Source: Callorhinus ursinus | Lineage: Eukaryota; Chordata; Mammalia; Carnivora; Otariidae | Length of the DNA stretch: 64,000 nucleotides | Assembly: GCF_003265705.1 (NCBI RefSeq) | Contig: NW_020313044.1 | Span: forward strand, 1,817,223 to 1,881,222 | Direction: 5' to 3' | In this document: positions 40,916 through 50,935 of the stretch, piece after piece | How positions within the stretch are numbered: the stretch's first letter is position 1 | How the letters are laid out: each line of letters begins with the position of its first letter | Notes under the pieces: generated by a model | The model's input: the letters and a program-made list of their open reading frames with translations, nothing else | Database searches by the model: none | What the model was told of the DNA's origin: nothing | Translations under genes and position numbers: made by a program

Positions 40916-42010
40916 CTCATCTAACATGAGAAATAAAGGGGTTTTAATTTTAAATAGTCACATCCTCCAGCTTCCTGGGAAGGCACAAATGTCATTTTGG
41001 AAAGCTGTGTACTCTGAGCAGGTATGGAGGGCAGCCTTGGGAACCCTTTTGCCCTTTGTTCCCCTAGACCTTTCTTCAACATCCCTGGGCTCCTCCTGGC
41101 CCCCCCACCCCCACCCCAGCAGCTTTCTGTGCTTCACGTCAGAAATGTCCTTAGAAAGAAGCTGGGCTGATGTCTGATTTTCAATAAAATGTAGGCTAAA
41201 GCTGGCTGAGTTATTATCTTTTTTCCTTGATAAAAGGAGTGGATGTATTTTCATTACTGGCAGAGTACTTTTAGCTGGTGTGGACAATTAAGCCCTGGAA
41301 ATGTAGCAATCTATTTCACACTGAGAAGAGATTTGAGGGATGACACTCACCAAACACTGGGGCCCTGGAGGGACCAAAAACATGGCCACTGTGCCCAACA
41401 ATAAAAAGCCATAGGACCTTTGTGGTAATAAAGTAAAGCAGCCTCCAGCTGCCCCCAAACGATTTGCCCCACTGGGGACGCTGCTGTGGCTGCCGTATGG
41501 GCATGAGGGCTGTGACCCTGACACATCCCTCAAGCCCCTTCTCAGCTGCCCTCCTTATCCTCACCTTCTCCCGGGAAGGCAGGCAGGGAGGAGTCCCATG
41601 CCGTGGGCAGTGGCTCCTACCAAATGTTACCTTTCAGATGCAGACACTCTGCTTGATTTTTCTTCATGATCTTTCGATCATCTCCCTCACCCCTCAACTC
41701 AGAACCAATGTCCAAAGAACCAGATCTCTGAGACCAACAGAGCTTTGCATTCCAAACCTACTGATGGATGGAGAAGCCTTCCCCGAGGGCATGACAGCCC
41801 TCCTCCCTCCTCTCTCCTTCCCACCTTCTTTCTTTTTTCTGTTGTTTGGTTCTTTCTTAAATCAGCAGCTCTAATTTCCGGTCCCTAGAAGCAGAGGTGA
41901 GATGACCACTCTCCACCTTCCCTGTCCCAACCCAAACTGAGGGAAAGAGTCACGCTGTAGATTCTTAGAAGAGCAAATGTCCTAATAGTATGGCCTATCT
42001 GGCTATACAC
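40916..42010. other. single-copy DNA, no gene supported
   Basis: About 1.1 kb without a named repeat. Frames of 109-136 codons on both strands overlap and show no family resemblance. Confidence 0.45.
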
Positions 42011-42014
42011 ATTT

Positions 42015-42145
42015 GTCTCCCCACTTGTACTTAGAGCCACTGAGGTCAGGGATGACCTCCTTTGTCTCTGCATCTCCTGCAGCCAGCCCAGTGCCTGGAG
42101 CAGTCAGCCCTCCTGATGTTTGACAAACGAGTGAATAAATGAACA
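42015..42145 (+). repeat. L2 3' end, sense
   Basis: TCCCCACTTGTACTTAGAGCCACTGAGGTCAGGGATGACCTCC, CCAGCCCAGTGCCTGGAGCAG and ACGAGTGAATAAATGAAC. Confidence 0.75.
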
Positions 42146-42359
42146 AAACTACCTATGGGCTTGTTTATTTCTCATGGCTTTATCTCTTTGTTCGATTCAA
42201 CACCCACAGCTCCCCCCATTATAACTTAGAAAGTGGAAATTACTTCAGAGATTCAGGGACTGAGTATCAGTGGAGTGATAGCAATCTCGTCCATTATTAC
42301 AATTTTTTTCTTAAACCACTTAAGCTCTCAGTTCCCTCCTGTTTACTGTTAGAAGGGAT
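42146..42359. other. single-copy DNA, nothing recognised
   Basis: AT-rich, no repeat or gene signature. Confidence 0.4.
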
Positions 42360-42740
42360 CCCAAATCAGTTGTGAACTTTCGCCTGCTTGGAGTAAGAAG
42401 AGAGGGCTGAGGTGGTTGTCCAAGGTTATTATCGTCCCCATTACTCAGGCGTGTTCCCCTGAGCTTTTGCATGATTTTATTTTAATGCTGTTATTTGTAT
42501 TAGGCAAGTCTCCAGCTCAGCGAGGCCAAGAAGGGAGGTGGGGGAACCAGGGAGGAGCTGATGGAAAAATAAATACCCTGAAGTTTCATGATGATCTGAC
42601 CGTGGCTCTAATATGAATCAAATTTTCTCTAACCTGCTTTCCTACAGTCAGCATTTCTGCTAGAAATAATTTGTAATTATCAAACTCCAGTTAGGTCAGA
42701 AGACTCCTTGCAAAAGACTTTGTTGTGATTAGAGAAAAGC
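42360..42740. promoter_or_regulatory. candidate conserved non-coding element
   Basis: Repeat-free segment with GAGCTTTTGCATGATTTTATTTTAATGC, AGAAATAATTTGTAATTATCAAAC (paired homeodomain-type TAATT words) and CTCTAATATGAATC. Regulatory potential inferred from texture. Confidence 0.25.
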
Positions 42741-43189
42741 TTGGAAATATAATTTGTGTGGTTCTTGTCCTCTCTGCCTATGACATTCCTGGAGAAGGCA
42801 CCTTGTCCTTCCTGGCAGGAGAAATTCCAAGGGTGGATAGGAGCTGGGAACCGGACTTCAGGGTCAGTAGGGCTGCTGCTCCAAGACTGGCCAAAGAATA
42901 AGATGCTTTCCTGGAATATAATGAGCCTGAGAGATTTCCCATCTCAGTATTTGAGAATCAAGAGTCAGTTAGTGGCCCAGAGTGGGACAGTGCCAGGTGC
43001 ATGCTGACCAATAGCTGTGCCTAGCACTTCAGCATGAAGGCACTTGGGTAACTGCCCAGCACCCAGCTTGGGTCATTCTAGAGCAGTCCTGGTCTTGCCC
43101 CTGTTTGAGAAATTGTGACAACCCCCACTACCCCTTCTCACATCTTAACCCTTCAGCTCTGCAGCAGCTGAGCCAGGGAAGGACAAAAG
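42741..43189. other. single-copy DNA, nothing recognised
   Basis: No repeat or gene signature. Confidence 0.45.
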
Positions 43190-43199
43190 TTAAGCAAAG

Positions 43200-44035
43200 G
43201 TACAGTGAAGAATACAAAATATTGTTGAAAGAAATTAAAGAAAACCTAAATAAGTGGAAAGACATCCCATGTTCATGGAAGACTCAATATTTTAAGATGG
43301 CAGTACTCGCCAAAATAATCTATAGATTCAACTCAATTCCTAGCAAAGTCCCAGCTGCCTCACAACAAGAAAAATGCTGGACAAACTGAAAATCAACAAC
43401 TTTTCTTAGATCCATTGGACACTGAGGTGACAAAACAAACTGCCACCCTGAAAACTGGAGAGACAGGTGAATACAAAATACAGATCAGTTTACTTGAAGC
43501 AGAAGCTCTTAGAGCTAGGAACCAAGAGGAATAAAGTACTAATTCATGCTATAGTATAGATGAACGTTGGAAATATGCTAAGTGAAAGAAGCCAGTGATA
43601 AGAGCACACATTATATAATTCCCTTGACATGAAATATCCAGAAAATGCAAATCCATAGAGACAGAAAGTAGATTAATGGTAACCAGGGCTAGGGTGAGTG
43701 GGAAATGAGGAGTGACTGCTAATGAACACAGATTTCTCTCTGGGATGATGAAAATGTTCTAGTGTGAGATTGTGGTGATGGTTGTTCAACTTGGTAACTA
43801 TATTAAAAATTACTGAATTGTACATTTTATTTCTTTTTTTTTAAGATTTTTATTTATTTGTCAGAGAGAGAGAGAAAGAACACAAGCAGGGGGAGCAGCA
43901 GGTAGAGGGAGAAGCAGGCTCCCCACTGAGCTGAAGGCAGGCACTCAACTGACTGAGCCACCCAGGCGTCCCTGGATTGTTCATTTTAAAATAGTAGTAT
44001 GCTATGTGAATTATATCTCAATTAAAAAACAAAAA
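43200..44035 (+). mobile_element. older L1 (L1M grade), sense, internally rearranged
   Basis: 43200-43370 is ORF2 ([21 protein letters not shown] reading, then CATCCCATGTTCATGGAAGACTC and a TTCAACTCAATTCCTAGCAAAGTCCCAGC block). 43545-44035 is an L1M-type 3' UTR (GTACTAATTCATGCTATAGTATAGATGAACG, TGCTAAGTGAAAGAAGCCAG, GAAAATGTTCTAGTGTGAGATTGTGGTGATGG, AATTATATCTCAATTAAAAAAC). The intervening ORF2 3' part is missing and replaced by about 170 bp that I do not recognise. Duplication TTAAGCAAAG at 43190-43199 and 44036-44045. Confidence 0.85.
43830..43971 (-). mobile_element. Can-SINE, antisense, internally deleted, inside L1
   Basis: Tail and CT/GA body are present, but about 55 bp before the head are missing (CCCCACTGAG joins directly to CTGAAGGCAGG). 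Duplication CTGAATTGTACATTTTA (43813-43829) against CTGGATTGTTCATTTTA (43972-43988). Confidence 0.9.
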
Positions 44036-44045
44036 TTAAGCAAAG

Positions 44046-44236
44046 ATGGTTTGAGATAGGAAGTCCAAATTTCCCATCAGATTCAGACCATTTTTGGGAA
44101 CCAGAGACTTTGTAGGTCCCAGCCTTTGACCATCCTTCTCCCATCTCTTCATGAGGCACTCACTGTGTTTTGCTAATTTGATAAGAAGTCTGGAGAATGG
44201 GAAGAAAGCGTGAGGAAGGGGGCTGAGGAAAGGGGT
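44046..44236. other. single-copy DNA, nothing recognised
   Basis: No repeat or gene signature. Confidence 0.4.
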
Positions 44237-44346
44237 TTGGGATGCCTGGCCAGCTCAGTTGGTAGTGCATGTGACTCTTGATCTTGGGATTGTGAGTTCA
44301 AGCCTCATGTTGGGTATAGAGATTACTTAAAAAATAAAATCTTTGA
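44237..44346 (+). mobile_element. older-type Can-SINE, sense
   Basis: GGGATGCCTGGCCAGCTCAGTTGGTAG, GACTCTTGATCTTGGGATTGTGAGTTCAAGCCTCATGTTGGG and ATTACTTAAAAAATAAAATCTTTG. The A-tail has turned into a GA-rich microsatellite. Confidence 0.88.
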
Positions 44347-44529
44347 AAGAAAGAAGGAAAGAAAGAAAGAAAAAGAGAAAGAGAGAAAAAGGAAGGAAGG
44401 AAGGAAGGAAGGAAGGAAGGAAGGAAGGAAGGAAGAAGGAAGAAAGGAAAGGAAGGAGGGAGGAAGGGAGGGAGGGAAGCAGGGAGGGAGGGAGGGAGGG
44501 CAGGGAGGAACGAAGGGGAGAGAAAGAAA
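44347..44529. repeat. (GAAA)n/(GGAA)n purine array
   Basis: About 180 bp of almost pure purine: GAAA units, then GGAA, GGGA and GGAGG types. It grew from the SINE tail. The Lys/Arg/Glu-rich frame here is an artefact. Confidence 0.96.
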
Positions 44530-45063
44530 CAAGTCTAGGACTGGGAAATGCTTAAAACAAGACTCCAGAGCCTTGTGAGCCCAGCCTGAAGGAAGCCCCC
44601 TCCTCCATGAAGTCTCCTTGGTTTTTTTCTTTCCCTAAAGCTTTTTATCTGGTGAACATCATTTTGACCCAAAGACCTGGAATCCTTTACTGTATTGTAG
44701 GATCTCTGACTGTTTCATAGAGAGCTATTTAACTTGTTCCAGGTATGTGTCCCCTCCATAGTGACACCACAGCCTCCTGCAGGACAGGACCTCTGTCTTA
44801 GTCTCACAGACCCCTTTGTTTTTAATGTAATTTCTATGCCCAGCCAGGCACCCCCTCACAGACCCTTAATGCAGGAAATAACTCTGGACAATCCCCCGCC
44901 CTCCCTTCCTAATTTAAATGTAGCGCAACTGTCAGACTCTTGAGTTTATGCAAGTCTCCCAGCCTCCTGAAGTTATCCTTCCCTCCATGTTCAGCTACAA
45001 GGATTCACCTTATGCTGCCTTCCACCCCTAAGTACAGTGGGAAGCCTCATACAATCAACAGTA
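44530..45063. other. single-copy DNA, weak L2-like texture
   Basis: GACAGGACCTCTGTCTTAGTCTCACAGACCCC hints at a sense L2 end. Nothing firm. Confidence 0.35.
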
Positions 45064-45075
45064 TGTCTTTGGGAA

Positions 45076-45169
45076 TTTTTTTGGGGGGGGCAGCAAAGCA
45101 AGGTTTATTGAGCGATACTAAAGTTTACTGAAAGCTCCCAAAGACGGAGGGGACCCGAGAGGTTTGCCC
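45076..45169 (-). mobile_element. 94-bp retrocopy of an unidentified transcript 3' end
   Basis: Perfect duplication TGTCTTTGGGAA at 45064-45075 and 45170-45181 flanks a T7 (poly(A) in reverse), G8, and sequence whose reverse complement has AATAAA 12-20 bp before the tail (TTTATT at 45104-45109). It resembles the polyadenylated end of an LTR transcript (CTCAATAAACCTTGCTTTGCTG). Which element it came from is unknown to me. Confidence 0.65.
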
Positions 45170-45204
45170 TGTCTTTGGGAACTCTTGAGGGCCAGTAGTG
45201 GGTA

Positions 45205-45460
45205 GTGTTTAAGAGAATTGCTTTGGAGCCTGGGTTCACAGTCCAGCCCAGCCGCTGACTGGTGGTATGACCTTGGACAAGTCATTTAACTTCTCTGTGC
45301 CTCCATTTTCTTGTATATGAAATGGGGATAATCAGAACTCCTCCTTCATAGGGTTGAAAATGAATATTAAGTTAGTTACTAGTAAGATATGAACATAAAG
45401 CCCTGAGAACCATATCTGCCATTCTACCAGTGCTATAAGAGTATTTGCTCTTATTACCTG
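45205..45460 (+). repeat. MIR, sense, near full length
   Basis: GTGTTTAAGAGAATTGCTTTGGAGCCTGGGTTC, TGGTATGACCTTGGACAAGTCATTTAACTTCTCTGTGCCTCCATTTTC and ATGAAATGGGGATAATCAGAACTCC are canonical MIR landmarks. Confidence 0.93.
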
Positions 45461-46089
45461 TGTCTGCTGAATTCTTTTTTTTCTGCTGAATTCTTAACCT
45501 ACTCTGCACCTCATCCCGTTCTCCTCTCATGTTGCCAATATCTCTTCACTCTCCAAAGCATCCCTAATTCAAGGCTACATGTGGTAGACCTCCTGAAAGC
45601 TTGAGTGAGACAGAAGGGGCCGCATACCACACAGCCATCCACTTAAAAACGTGTCTCGGGCATCACTGTTATTGACAGGCCCTTGGTTTTTCTTGCCACT
45701 AGGCATCTCTCCACTGCTGTCCAGCCTTTCTTCTCTAGTTCCTGCTTGCTGCCTTGCTGTGTACACCCACTTCCCATCAACACCTGCTCACATGTCCTCT
45801 CTTTCCCACAGCCCCTTGGCCGGAAACACAAGACTTCCTAAGCCGAAACTCAGCTGTCTTGCTAAGCCTCACTGTTGGAGGTGGGCAGGGGGCTGTGGGG
45901 ACTGGCAGAGAGCTGTATCTCTTACTCCATAGAGTCCTTCCTCCGAAACATGGCTCTTTCAGTACCAAGACGCAAAGAGGCCCAGCCCCATGTTCCCCTA
46001 GTTGGGGAGAAGTTAACCATCTCCCCAAGGAAAGTGTGGCACCCCCAGTTAAGGCTGCATAAAGCCCACACTGCACAGAGCACTGGCCT
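45461..46089. other. single-copy DNA, no gene supported
   Basis: Overlapping frames on both strands (to 134 codons at 45777-46181, minus) have no family resemblance. Confidence 0.45.
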
Positions 46090-46378
46090 GAAAGCAGCGT
46101 AAGTGACACCAGCTTCTTTGCGCCATTTGCCCTGCATAATTTGTTACTAGGCCCGGATGATCGGGGAGTTATTGTTTTCAAGGGAGGGTCGGAGGTGCTA
46201 TTTCAGCCTATTAAGTCTTCTGCTTCTCAAGGCCTGATTTTCCTGTGGCACAGCATTGAACTTTTTCTTGAGCTACCAAGGAAGGCAGGATTTCAGCTGA
46301 AGGTAATTTATGTTAATTTCTTCCCTTTCTGGCCCATTAAATTTTGTGATGTTAATATATCTTACATGGGGCCTCCTT
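46090..46378. promoter_or_regulatory. candidate conserved non-coding element
   Basis: Repeat-free segment with GCATAATTTGTTAC, GGGAGTTATTGTTTTCAAGG (SOX-like TATTGTT), CAGCATTGAACTTTTTC and GGTAATTTATGTTAATTTC. Sharp composition change at both ends. Role inferred. Confidence 0.28.
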
Positions 46379-46734
46379 GCTGATGAGCTGTAGCATCCAT
46401 AGGGTACCACAGGGCCTGCACGGGTGTGTGGGGGGGCGCCTGCCAGCACCACCTCCAGGGCCCTATGCCTGCCCTTCTCCACTGCCCGGGGGGACTCTTC
46501 ACTGTTGGGGGCTCCGGTGGAGGGAAGTTGGCTCCCTTCTGCTCAGATGAAAGGTAATGGTCCCCCGTAGTGGGACCTCTGGAAGCTCCAGGAGGGTAAT
46601 GCTGCTGACGAAGACCTTCCCTGGGCATTTCTTTGGAGTTCTTTTGGCCACACTGTTCTACACTCAGTTTGATAGAATGCCGATGGAGGATCTCCTGAAA
46701 GAGGCTAGGGAGGAATAAACTGAGCAACACACAT
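46379..46734. other. single-copy DNA, nothing recognised
   Basis: GC-rich. A 127-codon minus-strand frame (46362-46745) has no family resemblance. Confidence 0.4.
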
Positions 46735-46835
46735 TTCATGAGCATCTATTACATGTACTGTCTTCAAAGGGTTGGCCTTGGGGATTACAATAGGAACAAA
46801 CACTAAATCAATAAAATAGGAATAAAAAAACACTC
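46735..46835 (-). repeat. L2 fragment, antisense
   Basis: TTTCATGAGCATCTATTACATGTACTGTC, CCTTGGGGATTACAATAGGAACAAACACTAAATC. Confidence 0.55.
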
Positions 46836-47021
46836 CCTGCCCCTCTGGTGTTTTCTTTCTCTCTAGTTGGGGGCTGAGGGAGAGGAAAGATGTACCTCAG
46901 TCTGGCCAGTTCTGTTATAAGGTGACATGTGTGTTCCTAAAAATCATGGAGTTTTGCAAAATCAGTGAAACCAGTGGGCAGTGAAAACTTCACCAGTGAC
47001 CCATGAAAAAAAGATAGGCAC
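46836..47021. other. single-copy DNA, nothing recognised
   Basis: No repeat or gene signature. Confidence 0.4.
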
Positions 47022-47105
47022 CTGGGGCACCTGGGTGGCTCAGTCGGTTAAGCCTCTGACTCTTGATTTCGGCTCAGGTCGTGATCTCAGGGTCACGGGA
47101 TTGTC
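47022..47105 (+). mobile_element. Can-SINE head, sense, 3'-truncated
   Basis: GGGGCACCTGGGTGGCTCAGTCGGTTAAG through GGTCGTGATCTCAGGGTCACGGGATTG, then single-copy DNA. The CT-rich region, AATAAA and A-tail are all missing and I see no target-site duplication, the reverse of normal 5' truncation. Confidence 0.85.
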
Positions 47106-48010
47106 TTTGATTTGAAAAAGGCCTGAAGATTGCTTGTAGAAGTGGATGTTGGAAAAGTTGCAGCCTGGGGGTTGTTGTGAAGTGGCGGAGGGAGGGTTAT
47201 CTGAAATGTTATGGAAAGTTTTAACACCGGATGTGGGTGGTTCCCCACACCATGTGTGGCGTTTGTGTGAGTTTTACATATTTCTGTGTGGGTGGCTTCA
47301 GGTGGGGGCATGTTTTACATACTCACCTAGTTCCTGTGAGAAATTGGCATTTATACTCAACAAACAGCAAGTTTCCATTTTGTGTTATTTTGTTTTTTCC
47401 CCCAAACCCCAGCTCACTGATGGGACTGCCTTAGAGTGGGTGGGCAAGAGGAGGATGCCCTCCCTGGAGGGCAGCCAGGTTGGGAAGAAACCTAAAGTCA
47501 GGGATCGTGTGAACTGTGTAGACCTGAATCTCGCTTATTGGCTGTACCTCTGAGGGATGCGCTAGAGCGCCTGGACCCCCAAGAGTCCCCTGACCCAAGT
47601 CTGGCCCCTGAACAGCAGAGTTTCCTGATACCAAGGGACCCGTGGGCTGGCATGACAGATGTGTCAGTGGTGGCCTGTGTGGCTGACGCATGCAGCAATC
47701 TCCTGACCCCTGCCTGAGACACTGAGCTTCGTCAGCGTGGGCAAAAGAGCTGGGCCTCAATGTTCTGCCACCCTCAGGAGATCAGTATTTGCAGTCATCT
47801 TTCAGTGAATTTGAAGAAGAGAGAGAAATGTAGTTACTTGGGAAGCACTGTGGATGCGCTGCTGTTTAGGCTTGGCTATGAGGGAAACTAGGAAGATTCG
47901 GAGGTGGGATTGGGATTGGTGGGAGCTTCTACCACATTGATTTCACATTCTGAGTCCAGTAGTCAACGTTCAGAGTGTCTTCTGGGACCTTTGCGAGGGA
48001 TATAAAGGAT
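47106..48010. other. single-copy DNA, no gene supported
   Basis: About 900 bp. The 135-codon plus frame (47146-47553) and 109-codon minus frame (47431-47760) overlap and have no family resemblance. No named repeat. Confidence 0.45.
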
Positions 48011-48025
48011 CCTTTCGTTCAGGTC

Positions 48026-48238
48026 TTTTTTTTTTTTTTTTAAGATTTTTATTTATTTATTTATTTGACAGAAAGAGAGCGGGGGAGTGAGAGAGCCCAA
48101 GCAGGGGGAGCGGCAGAAGGAGAGGGAAAAGCAGGCTCCTCTGAGCAGGGAGCCCGATGCCAGGCTCAATCCCAGGACCTAGGATCATGATCTGAGCCGA
48201 AGGCAGATGCTTAACCAACTAAGCCAGCCAGGCGTCCC
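48026..48238 (-). mobile_element. Can-SINE, antisense
   Basis: Full copy. Perfect core duplication TCGTTCAGGTC at 48015-48025 and 48239-48249. Confidence 0.93.
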
Positions 48239-48249
48239 TCGTTCAGGTC

Positions 48250-48369
48250 ATTCTATAAACATTGGTTAAGAATCACTTTTAATCTTTCTTCATTTTGAGG
48301 AGGGTGGGAGTTACACAGTGTGCCAGGACAAGAACGATAAATACCTCTCTCCAGCAGCAGGTAAAATAA
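48250..48369. other. single-copy DNA, nothing recognised
   Basis: No repeat or gene signature. Confidence 0.4.
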
Positions 48370-48575
48370 AGGATGCAGAGCAAACAAATCTGGGTCTGAA
48401 TCCCAGGTTCCCCTCACACTAGCTATGTGATTGTGATTTGGGGTAGTTAAAGTCAGTTAATTAATTCCTTTTTTTCTGAGCCTCAGTTTACTTCATAAAA
48501 TGGGACCTTACAAGTTCGAAATGAAGAATACGTAATGGTTGTAAAATATCTTGAAAGAGCTCAGTAAATGCTTAT
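48370..48575 (+). repeat. MIR, sense
   Basis: TCTGGGTCTGAATCCCAGG, CACTAGCTATGTGATTGTGA, GAGCCTCAGTTTACTTCATAAAATGGGA and TGAAAGAGCTCAGTAAATGC. Confidence 0.9.
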
Positions 48576-49008
48576 TTCCCTTTTCTGTAGAACTGGTCAA
48601 AGCAGTTCCCAGTAGCTTGGGCCCCAGAACCTTCTTGCAGTATGCTGCCCAACATCTCCACTGTTTGACCTGGATTCTCCACGGCTTGCTCAGATCTCTT
48701 TATGGCTTTTCCTCCCCTGCATTAATTCGAAGTACCTTCTTGTTATTAAAGCAAAATTCTCTGTTTGCCTGGTGCCTTGTGATCTGAAAAAGCAGCTGTA
48801 AATAGAAAGTGTGCTCCCTATGACGCAGCACTGTTGGCATTTTGCTCTTTAAAGGTTAATGGCCAGGGCTGTTCGTCTGGAAAACTCAGCCTACAGCACT
48901 CACCAGAAGTTATTACCCAGGGAGGTGGGGCTGAGAGGATGTGGGGAGGGTGTTGGAGGTCTGCACAGTGGCGTGGTGAGTCTCTCTAGGGAGAACAGTA
49001 TGTTCTGG
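48576..49008. other. single-copy DNA, possible conserved non-coding part
   Basis: 48680-48860 contains CCTGCATTAATTCGAAGTACC and GTAAATAGAAAGTGTGCTCCC with TTTAAAGGTTAATGG. Texture suggests constraint, but no gene is seen. Confidence 0.3.
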
Positions 49009-49024
49009 AAGAAAGGATGGGCCA

Positions 49025-49232
49025 GGGGCTCCTGGGTGGCTCAGTCATTAAGCGTCTGCCTTCGGCTTAGGTCACGATCCCAGGGTCCTGGGATCCAGCC
49101 CCTCATCGGGCTCCCTGCGCCACGGGAAGCCTGCTTTCCCTCTCCCACTCCCCCTGCTTGTGTTCCCTCTCTCTCTGTGTCTCTCTCTGTCAAATAAATA
49201 AATAAAATCTTTAAAAAAAAAAAAAAAGAAAG
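49025..49232 (+). mobile_element. Can-SINE, sense, well preserved
   Basis: GGGGCTCCTGGGTGGCTCAG head to AAATAAATAAATAAAATCTTTAAAA. Duplication AAGAAAGGATGGGCCA (49009-49024) against AAGAAAGGATAGGCCA (49233-49248). Confidence 0.95.
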
Positions 49233-49248
49233 TAAGAAAGGATAGGCC

Positions 49249-50084
49249 ATTGGAAGCCCCCAGCCATGAGAGGCAACAGGACTGTGGCTTCCACCTGGCC
49301 TCTTTCCTGGACTGACTTCCTATTGCTTGTCCCTTGCTGGAGAGTGAGAGCTCCTGGGAGGACTTGCTGTGATAATTCAGGGCCTGATCATGCTTCAGTT
49401 GCAATTTATTTAAAGTTGACAACAGGGTGCCTGCCTTTTATAAGCAGATTCCCAGCATTTGAATCTCTGAGCCTGGGTTTTTTGCCTTGATGAAAAAGTA
49501 GTTAAATTTCACACTTATTATAGCACCTGGCACCTGACACCCTCCAGAGACTTTAAAAATGAACAAAACGAACCCTCAGCACCATTGTAAACAGGGAAGA
49601 GAGAAGAGAGAGCAGATCCCATATTCCCTCTCCACAGGAGACAAAGGGCCAAACCCGCCTCACCGCCACCTCATTTTTTTAAGGCCAATCTTCAAAGGGC
49701 TTTTGATTGGTACTCAGAGAGGTGCTAGCTCAGAGTATCTCCTGGAGGTCAGGATCTGCCTGAAAAATGGGTCAATCTGGCACCAGCACACAGGCCTGAC
49801 CTACTAGAGATAAGACCTCCAGACCCAGGAATCCTGCTTCAGCTTCCCACTCTCAGCATCAGGTAATAACCAGTCCAAGAACCTAGATTGATCTTTGCCA
49901 AGTGTATCCAATCGTCGAAGTATGTGGCATATCTGCCCTGAGAGGGAAAGGTTAGTACAGGATTTGCAGTGTGATTCAATTAAGGAAAAGTACAAACATA
50001 TGATTCTCTCCAACCCCACAATCCAGCTAGTCCTGATATCCCATCCCTGACTTGGTCCCTGTTGGAAAAACAGTGGTCTCTATA
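49249..50084. other. single-copy DNA, nothing recognised
   Basis: About 840 bp, no named repeat, no gene. Confidence 0.45.
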
Positions 50085-50181
50085 GTTAGAAACCTGAGTT
50101 CACATTGTCTCTCTGCCACTTACAAGCCTTAAAACTTAATTTCTCTGAGTCTCAGTTTCCACATCTGTGCAACAGGAATAC
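50085..50181 (+). repeat. MIR fragment, sense
   Basis: AAACCTGAGTTCACATTGTCTCTCTGCCACTTACAAGCC, TTTCTCTGAGTCTCAGTTTCCACATCTGTGCAACAGGAATA. Confidence 0.85.
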
Positions 50182-50935
50182 TAAGAGTGTTAATGGTTTT
50201 TCTATTGCCGTGTAACAATCCCAAATTTAGTGGCATAAAAAAAAAAAACCAAACCAATTTGTCACACTCACAGATTCTGTGGGTCAGTAATTTGGACAAG
50301 GCACAGTGCAGATGGGTTGTTTCTGTTTTGTGGTATCTGGGATTCAGCTGGGATGACCTGAAACTGAGCTCAGTTGGGACTCATGAGCAGAGCCTCCATC
50401 TATGGTGGCTTGAGCTTCCTCACAGCATGGTGGCCTCTGGGCTCGGGGACTTCTTCCATGATGACTCATGGTTCTGACAGTGAGTGTCCCAGCCAAAAGG
50501 GCAGGAATTTCATGGCCTTTTATGATATGGCATTGGGAGTCACACAGCATTATTTCCACTGTATTCTGCATTCAGAGAAGTCACCAGTCTGCCTTGATTC
50601 AAGGGAAGAGGACATAGAGTAGACCCCATCTCTTGGAGACAGGAAGACCAAAGAATTTGAAGCCATGTTCTTTTTTTTTTTTTTTAAGATTTCATTTATT
50701 TATTTATTAGAGCGCGAGTGAGAGAGAAACAGCATGAGAGGGGAGAGGGTCAGAGGGAGGAACAGACTCCCCGCTGAGCCGAGAGCCCGATGTGGGGCTC
50801 CATCCCAGGACTCCGGGATCATGACCTGAGCCTAAGGCAGTCACTTAACCAACTGAGCCACCCAGGCGCCCTTGAAGCCATGTTCTAAAACTGCCACCAA
50901 AACCTCTCTCACTTGGATCTTGTTAGGAATGAAAT
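50182..50935 (-). repeat. MLT1-like LTR, antisense, split by a SINE
   Basis: TTTCTATTGCCGTGTAACAATCCCAAATTTAGTGGCATAAAA, TTCTGTGGGTCAGTAATTTGGAC, TTCATGGCCTTTTATGATATGGCATTGGGAGTCACACAGCATTATTTCC and TTTGAAGCCATGTTCTAAAACTGCCACC parallel the reverse complement of an MLT1-group LTR. Confidence 0.72.
50672..50871 (-). mobile_element. Can-SINE, antisense, inside the LTR
   Basis: Full copy. Perfect 15-bp duplication TTGAAGCCATGTTCT at 50657-50671 and 50872-50886. Confidence 0.96.

Noticed and set aside
44323..44555. Lys/Glu/Arg-rich and Ser/Phe/Pro-rich frames
   Set aside because: Translation of a GA-rich microsatellite on either strand.
45076..45169. Calling this a solo LTR
   Set aside because: The insert has poly(A) and a 12-bp duplication typical of L1-driven insertion, not the 4-6 bp duplication and TG...CA ends of an LTR integration.
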